From positions 88,667,270-88,731,269 of the forward strand of contig OY282607.1 in NCBI GenBank assembly GCA_958298945.1: 64,000 nt of DNA, read 5' to 3'. Each line of letters opens with the position of its first letter. The first letter of the stretch is position 1. Under the pieces are notes generated by a model. It had not been told where the DNA came from, did not search any database, and saw nothing but the letters and a program-made list of their open reading frames with translations. Source of the stretch: Atherix ibis (Eukaryota > Arthropoda > Insecta > Diptera > Athericidae). Positions 57,856-64,000 of the stretch are shown one piece after another. The position numbers and the translations under genes are program-made.

Positions 57856-58999
57856 ATTATTAATTTTATTACGTCTGTAATTTGAAATGATTTATCTGTT
57901 CTTTTTTTGTGGATTTTTCAATATTTTGGCTTATTTATTGTAGAAAAAGAATAATTTACTACAATGTCTTTTTAGTCTGTAATATTGTTAACTATTACAA
58001 AAATAATAGTTAAAAAATATTAAAGGTTATGCCAATCAAACTACTCATACTAAAATCTTACCTATTTAAGGAGCAGTTGTATTTATTTTATCCTTAACAT
58101 CATCAATCATAAGAAAACTATTCGTTATATTTTAATTAATAAAAACAAAATTTTTTTATTAAAATTCCGTACGTTTTTGTCCCAACTTATCCAGATCAAC
58201 AATCAAGAACGGCCTTATATCCTGTCCCCCCATTGAAGTGGGTTTGATTGCATGAATCAGCCTCGCATAGAACTCGGAACTAATTAAAAACTAAGCGATT
58301 CAAAAGGGCTGACTACTCATTTAAGTTGGATAAATGTTATTTTATTAGGGGTTGATTGAGGATATAAAATCGTCCTTTTTCCATCATTGTAAATAATTAT
58401 AAATAAAATAAGAAAAACTAACAGTGTTTCGGATGAACAAATGCATAAAACGAAGGAGTGGTAAATGCAAAAGTGGTTTTGATTGCAATGACGAATAGTG
58501 GTTGTGAGGGTATATGGCATGCACGACTTTGTTTTTATGATTGATTAATTCCATTATTAGCCTATACGGACAAAGGCCCAACATACTCAAGGACCGACTT
58601 GAGCCAATATTGCTCAGAGTAGGGGCCTGTTAAGTTTGCCGCCAATTGCAATGATTGTAACGGCGACCAAAAGGAGACTAAGGACAATAGAAAATATAAA
58701 TGCCATAGTGATGACGGTATCGTTTTACAAGTAAACTGGTTCTCAACAAAAAGGAAGTTCTTGTTTTTCGATATTAAATTAAAACAGGACTAAAAGGAAA
58801 CATACTTTGAAAGTAAATAATAAAAAAAAAATGTTTAAGAGGACAAAAAATAAAATTGAATATGAAATTTGTCATGCTAACTGATGAGGCCATTTGTACG
58901 GTAATTTTACGATTTCTTGCAGTATTTTTTTCCTTTTTATTTAACAATGCAATTTTTGTTTATTTTCTAGAATAAAAGCGGTTTGAGTTAGATGTACAA

Positions 59000-61900
59000 A
59001 GGGTGAACAAAAAGACCTTTTATCGTTTGTAAATGATACCCTTTTTGTATAGCTACAATCTAAATACTCAGCGATAATGGCCGCTACAAGGATTCATTTA
59101 TTTGATTTTGTTTTAGCTAATTTGCAATCTGCTTTTGGCCAATCAAAATATCAGTTTTTTTTTTACTTATTAAAGTGGGGTTGAAAATATTTTTTATACC
59201 ATCAACTTCTGAAGATTATCAGAACACAAACGGAGTAGTTTAATATAAGTTTTGATTGTACAAATTAATATGAGTGCCATTTCTAAGGTGGTGTAATAAT
59301 AAATTGATTTAAAGGAAAAACCAATAAAAATAAATTCTTTATGATAACAAAAATCGTATAACTTAAGCGGGTCTGTGATAGACCTGACAAAATACATACA
59401 AAATAATGACCAATCATGAGTAAACAGTACCCAATCATGAGTTATAGACAATGGCCTAACCCACAAGGTCTTCATTATTTTGTATATTCTGTGTATTCTG
59501 TTTGATCCTATTTTTTGGCATATTGTTTACATTTGGCACTAACCTTTTTTTTGAAATTAAAGAAAATGGCCAACAACAACTTTTATTTTTTTTCATATTA
59601 TTTATATTCTTGTTGATTCTTATTTTGAGTTATAAATAATGCCTTACCAAAAAGGGTTGATTTATTATATGTGCCTTCGATTTTTAATATCCCTGATCTT
59701 AATTAGTCGAAATTTCTTAAGGTTTTTTACGTTCGCGACTGACACATTTTTTGAAATATAATTAATGGCCGACCAATGGTAAGGTCTAAGTTTTTTTTGG
59801 ATATCCTTGCATTCTCATTGGCTCAAATTTTTATTAGTGAACAATGGCCAATAGTGTGATTGTGATTTTTATGCATTGTATTGTTTACACTTTGAATTGA
59901 CCTATTTCTGAAAAAAAAATAATGGCTACCACAAGGTCCTAAAATTTTTGAGAATCACTTACAATATTTTTGGTAAAAGTTTTTAATTGTAATCAGTGTC
60001 TAATAGTAGGGTTATGATATTTTGGCTCCTTTTTTGAGATTTGGTTTTGATTTATTTTTTCAAATATAAGAAAATGGCCAATCACGAGGTTTAATTTTTT
60101 TTCATATCCCTTGTGTTCTAGTTAGTCCTTATTTTCAATTATAAATAATCCCCAAAAAAAACAGCTTGACTTTTTGCATTTGCCTTAGGTTTTTAATAGC
60201 CCTTATGTACATCAGTCGAGATTTTATTGCGTAGTGCTTACAATCGCCACTGACCTATTTTTTGCAATATAAATAATGGCTACCACAAGGTTCTAAAATT
60301 TTTGAGAATCCCTTACAATATTTTTGGTCTCAGTTTTCAATTGCGATCAGTGTTTAATAGTAGGGTTATGATATTTTGGCTACTTTTTTGAGATTTGGTT
60401 TTGATTTATTTTTTCAAATATAAGAAAATGACCAATCACGAGGTATAATTTTTTTTCATATCCCTTGTGTTCTGGTTAGTCCTTATTTTCAATTATAAAT
60501 AATCCCCAACAAAAACAGCTTGATTTTTTGCATATGCCTTAGGGTTTTAATAGCCCTTATGTACATCAGTCGAGATTTTATTGCGTAGTGCTTACAATCG
60601 CCACTGACCTATTTTTTGCAATATAAATAATGGCTAACCACAAGGTCCTAAAATTTTTAAACATCAGTATCTAATCAGTGTGTAATATAAATAAATATAT
60701 ATTACACACTGATTAGATACTTTCTATGATATTTTGATTTTTTCATATTTCTTATATTTTTGTTGGTCCTTATTTGTAATTATAAATAAAGCCCAACTAA
60801 AAGAGCTTGATTTTTTTAAACATCCCTTAAATGCTGATTAGTGCGTATCTTCATAAGTTAAGATTTTTTTTGCGTAGTGGCTACAATCGTTATTGGCCTA
60901 TTTTTTGAAATATAAATAATGGCCGACCAATGGTAAGGTTTAAGTTTTTGTTCGTATCCTTGCATTATTAGCGAACAACGGCGAATAATATTGTTATAAT
61001 TTTTGTAAATTTTCTGGTTTGCATTTGTCAGCGACCTATTTTTCAGGGTCCTAAAATTTTTCAGCATCACTTACAATATTTTTGGTCCTACACGTAGTTT
61101 TCAATTGTGATCAGTGTCTAATAGTGGGGTTATGATATGTTGGCTATTTTGTTGAGATTTGGTTTTGATTTTTTTTTTTTTATATATAAAAAAATGTTCG
61201 ACCATAAGGTGTAGGTTTTTTTCATATCCCTTATATACTTATTGGTCTTTATATTTAATTTTAAGTAATGCGCACCTAAAAGGGCTTAATTTTTGCATAT
61301 TCCTTAAATGCTGATTAGTGCTAATCGTCATAAGTTAAGATTTCTTTGCTTAGTACTTACAATCGCCACTAATTTTTTTTTTAAATATAAATAATAGCTG
61401 ACCAATGATAAGGCTTAAGTTTTTTTTTCGTATCCTTGCATTCTTGTTGTTTCCAATTTTTAATAGTGAATAATGACCAATGATGTATTATAATTTTTCT
61501 GCATTGTATTGTTTGCATTTGCCAGCGATCTACAATATGTTTTAAAATAAAAATTATGACCATAAGGTCGTAATTATTTTAAAAACTACTTGCAATACTT
61601 TTTATCCTAATTTTCAATTATGAACATATTACCAATCATTGGGTTGGAATATTTATGTGCTTTCTATTATTTACATTTTCAAGCGATCTATTTTTTTAAA
61701 TATAAACAAATGGGCGATTCAAGGGTCCTAATTATTTTAAGCATCAATTGCTATATTTTTTGTATTAGTTTTCAATTGTGATCGGTGTCAAATTGACTAT
61801 TTTGTTTAGATTTACCTTTGACTTTTCTTTCAAATATAAAAAATGGCCGACCACGAAGTATAGATTTTTTTCATATCTCTTGTATACTGGTTGGTCCTTA

Positions 61901-62400
61901 TTTTCAATTATAAATAATACACATCTAAGGCGCCTTGATTTTTTATAAGCTTATTATTCTTTATTTTCATTAGTTGAGATATTTTGCGTAGTGCTTACAA
62001 TTGCCACTGACCTAAATATTTTTTGAAATATAAATAATGGCCGACCAATGGTAAGGTCTAAGTATTTTCTGCATATTCTTTTATTTTTGTTGATTTAAGT
62101 TTTCATTAGCAAACAATGGTCAATCCTGTTATTGTAAAGTTTCTGCATTGTATTATTTATATTTGCAACTGATCTATTTTTCCAAATAAAAATTTTGGCT
62201 GTTTAAAGGATCCTAATTATTTTGAGCATCGCTTGCAATATTTTTGATCCCAATTTTCAATTGTAAACAATGCCCAATAATGAAATAAATAATTTGCTTT
62301 GAGAATTACTTGCATTCTAATTTTTTAAAATATAAATAATGGCTAACCACAGGATTTAATTTTTTTCCAGCGGTCCCAATAATGGCGTCATGAATTTTCA
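59000..62400. repeat. degenerate AT-rich satellite region
   Basis: Motifs such as AAATATAAATAATGGCC, CCACAAGGTCCTAAAATTTT, CATATCCCTTGTGTTCT and TTTTCAATTATAAATAAT recur many times in varied order. A larger unit of about 355 bases is clear at 59924-60640: TGGCTACCACAAGGT or its variant recurs at about 59924, 60279 and 60630, and CTAATAGTAGGGTTATGATA at about 59999 and 60355. Elsewhere the units are more diverged or rearranged. It has no lasting open frame. The origin is unknown. Confidence 0.75.
60666..60721. repeat. perfect 24-bp hairpin, 8-base loop
   Basis: AGTATCTAATCAGTGTGTAA plus TATA is followed by AATAAATA and then its exact reverse complement. The arm resembles the ATCAGTGTCTAATAG motif of the surrounding satellite, so it may have formed by inverted copying of that motif. 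Confidence 0.95.
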
Positions 62401-63603
62401 ATAATAGCGCCTATTAATCGCTCATTTTTTTATATTTAAATTTACTATAAATTGTTTATCAGATATTATTTTACATGAGATAACAGGATCATAATTTTTT
62501 CTTAAGTATTGCTTATATGCAGCATAGAATTAGTCCTTTAAATATAAACAATTTTCATACAGAAGGTCATGAATTTTTTTCTCGATTAGGTGCTTAACTA
62601 ATCCAAAACTTGATCCGTTTACAATTAAAATTAAAAATTTATCTGCAGTTATAAAACTGTTTATATAAAAGATCTTCAATATTACTTTCTGCTATCGAAT
62701 ATTTTCAATTTAAATTTTTGTACTTGATATCTTTGTAAATCGAATACTATTTACTTTTAATTTAGTAGTAAATATCTGCATCTAATTTAAACTGAATATA
62801 TTCTTGATTAAAGGGAAACCTAAATATCTTGGCTAAATAAAAACGTGGCCAAGAACGGGGAAAGTGTTGACGATGGTAAACTATCATGGGGAATAGGTGA
62901 ACAGTTTATGACTATAATAACGATACTTCTCTGATATTAGTGTTGTATTGATGTGAAAAATGAACTTTATACGAGTTTTTAATAGCATCATAAACATAAA
63001 ATTGTTGTGCCATCATAGTTGGTACTAATAAAATAATATAGAAATTTCATAAATTAAAATGTAAAGTTTACGATGCCAGATGTGAAAAATATTATGTAAG
63101 ATGGTATTATGGTGTATATAAAAGTTTTTAGCTTTTGTATATGTTAAATGAAATATTTTATTATTTATTTTCTTATAATACTATTTTCAGAGTAGCTGAA
63201 ATTTTTGTTTTTTTTTTTAATTTCCATCAGTATTTATTATGTTAAATTTCTAAAATTGCATTAATTACTTTTTTAACAGATTTTTCAATTTTTTACTAAT
63301 TACACAAATTATTATCATAAATTATATTTAAAATCATGAAAACTTTGTAACAAATTATTTAAGTGCACCCAATTTTCACTGCAAAGTAAAAAGTTTGCCA
63401 AAAATTTCTGTTTATGCCAGAAACTGATAATAATTTTATTTAAGAGGAAATCATATATTTTATAAAATTTCACCTTAGAAAAATTTTCAATAAATTCCAT
63501 TTATTTTTTAGGGTGATCATTTTATAATTGTCATCTCATATTGAGATAAAAGAATAAATTTCTTCAATCCTCATATTGGCAATAAGCATAGTATTAGTAT
63601 TAT
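62401..63603. other. very AT-rich intergenic sequence
   Basis: Nothing recognised: no repeats with a clear period and no coding frame. Confidence 0.4.
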
Positions 63604-63933
63604 TCAGACTGCTAGCGTTACTGTTGATGCCGATCCGGAAAGAATATAAATGGAATGGTAAGCAATGAATATTTTAACGATTTGCAATTCTTGTGGAGGG
63701 CTGACTGCCGCCAAGTATATTATCGTTTTCGGAAATATTAACAAGCCCATAAAGCAGGCACTGCAGAAAGTCATGGTTGCATTCGGGTCATTTGAAGTCG
63801 AGTCGTCGCCATTATTTTCCGGATAAGTCGGAGAATTTATATCGCATCGATATCCTAACGAAATGTGTTCTAATCGTAAAAACAATTTTCTACAAAACAC
63901 CCCGTTGCTCAGACATGTAAAGGGACAAGCCAT
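63604..63933 (-). CDS. possible exon of a membrane protein (unrecognised)
   Basis: This is a 109-codon minus-strand frame in DNA clearly richer in GC than its flanks. It begins MACPFTCLSNGVFCRKLFLR, has a hydrophilic stretch with possible N-glycosylation sites (for example NDPNATM), then two hydrophobic segments (CSACFMGLLIFPKTIIYLAA and IFIAYHSIYILSGSASTVTL). Six Cys lie in the first 80 residues. The pattern of an extracellular loop followed by membrane helices could suit a receptor or transporter exon. I do not recognise the family and cannot define splice sites. The frame stops near 63604. Balanced composition is the main argument for coding, so confidence is low. Confidence 0.3.
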   Translation of the reverse strand: MACPFTCLSNGVFCRKLFLRLEHISLGYRCDINSPTYPENNGDDSTSNDPNATMTFCSACFMGLLIFPKTIIYLAAVSPPQELQIVKIFIAYHSIYILSGSASTVTLAV

Positions 63934-64000
63934 ATGAGCATTTAGAATGATTACAATGTGCTCTCAACTAGCTAAATGCATCTTGCTGTTATGGTGATAA
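63934..64000. other. window end, no feature
   Basis: A short stretch of no recognised content. Confidence 0.4.

Larger units (their letters stand above)
57241..58999. other. intergenic with a hairpin and a tRNA-like fragment
   Basis: This is AT-rich sequence. Besides the hairpin at 57669-57718 and the B-box-like fragment near 57820, I see no gene or repeat. Minus-strand frames at 58317-58590 lack motifs. Confidence 0.4.

Overview
This window looks like AT-rich intergenic DNA from an arthropod nuclear genome, most likely an insect. I found no confirmed host gene, rRNA or intact tRNA gene. The long low-GC stretches, homopolymer runs, microsatellites, satellite arrays and many decayed transposon copies argue against a prokaryote. 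The mix of irritans-type and related mariners, DD41D Tc/mariner elements, Jockey-like LINEs and RNase H-bearing LINEs is typical of insects and other arthropods. Family calls rest on protein motifs read from the translated sequence, not on a database search.

From left to right, 341-1545 holds the first of three related DD41D elements. An unclassified repeat (3566-5190) follows, interrupted by about 1 kb of TCTTCA-type polypyrimidine sequence. Two Jockey-like LINE remnants (about 8100-9000 and 10160-10660) flank a deleted mariner. More mariner relics lie at 12380-12870, 13058-14249 and 18267-18985, with a decayed DD41D-like relic at 15785-16370. Two nearly intact mariners sit at 20446-21755 and 36710-37982. 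Each has a single TAG, at the same homologous codon.

The stretch 22060-24540 carries a second copy of the unclassified repeat with a 176-bp tandem array. A LINE with an internal inversion and a 15-bp target duplication abuts it. A 312-bp satellite (32776-34386) leads into a deleted mariner. A decayed minus-strand LINE (40400 down to 36446) carries three near-identical 478-bp copies of part of its reverse transcriptase and is split by the second nearly intact mariner. At 41188-42124 a tRNA-derived SINE head is joined to a LINE 3' body between direct repeats, which looks like a chimeric retrotransposition.

The right half holds an irritans-like mariner (45700-46650), LINE RNase H fragments, two more copies of the first DD41D family (49476-50753 and 53033-53952), a foldback-like element built of 63-bp units (56236-57240) and a broad degenerate satellite (59000-62400). 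Only two short open frames have any host-gene character: a possible secreted peptide at 52278-52460 and a possible membrane-protein exon at 63604-63933. Both are tentative.

Most of the sequence is layers of transposons and satellites. The main interest is in how they interrupt, copy and join each other.
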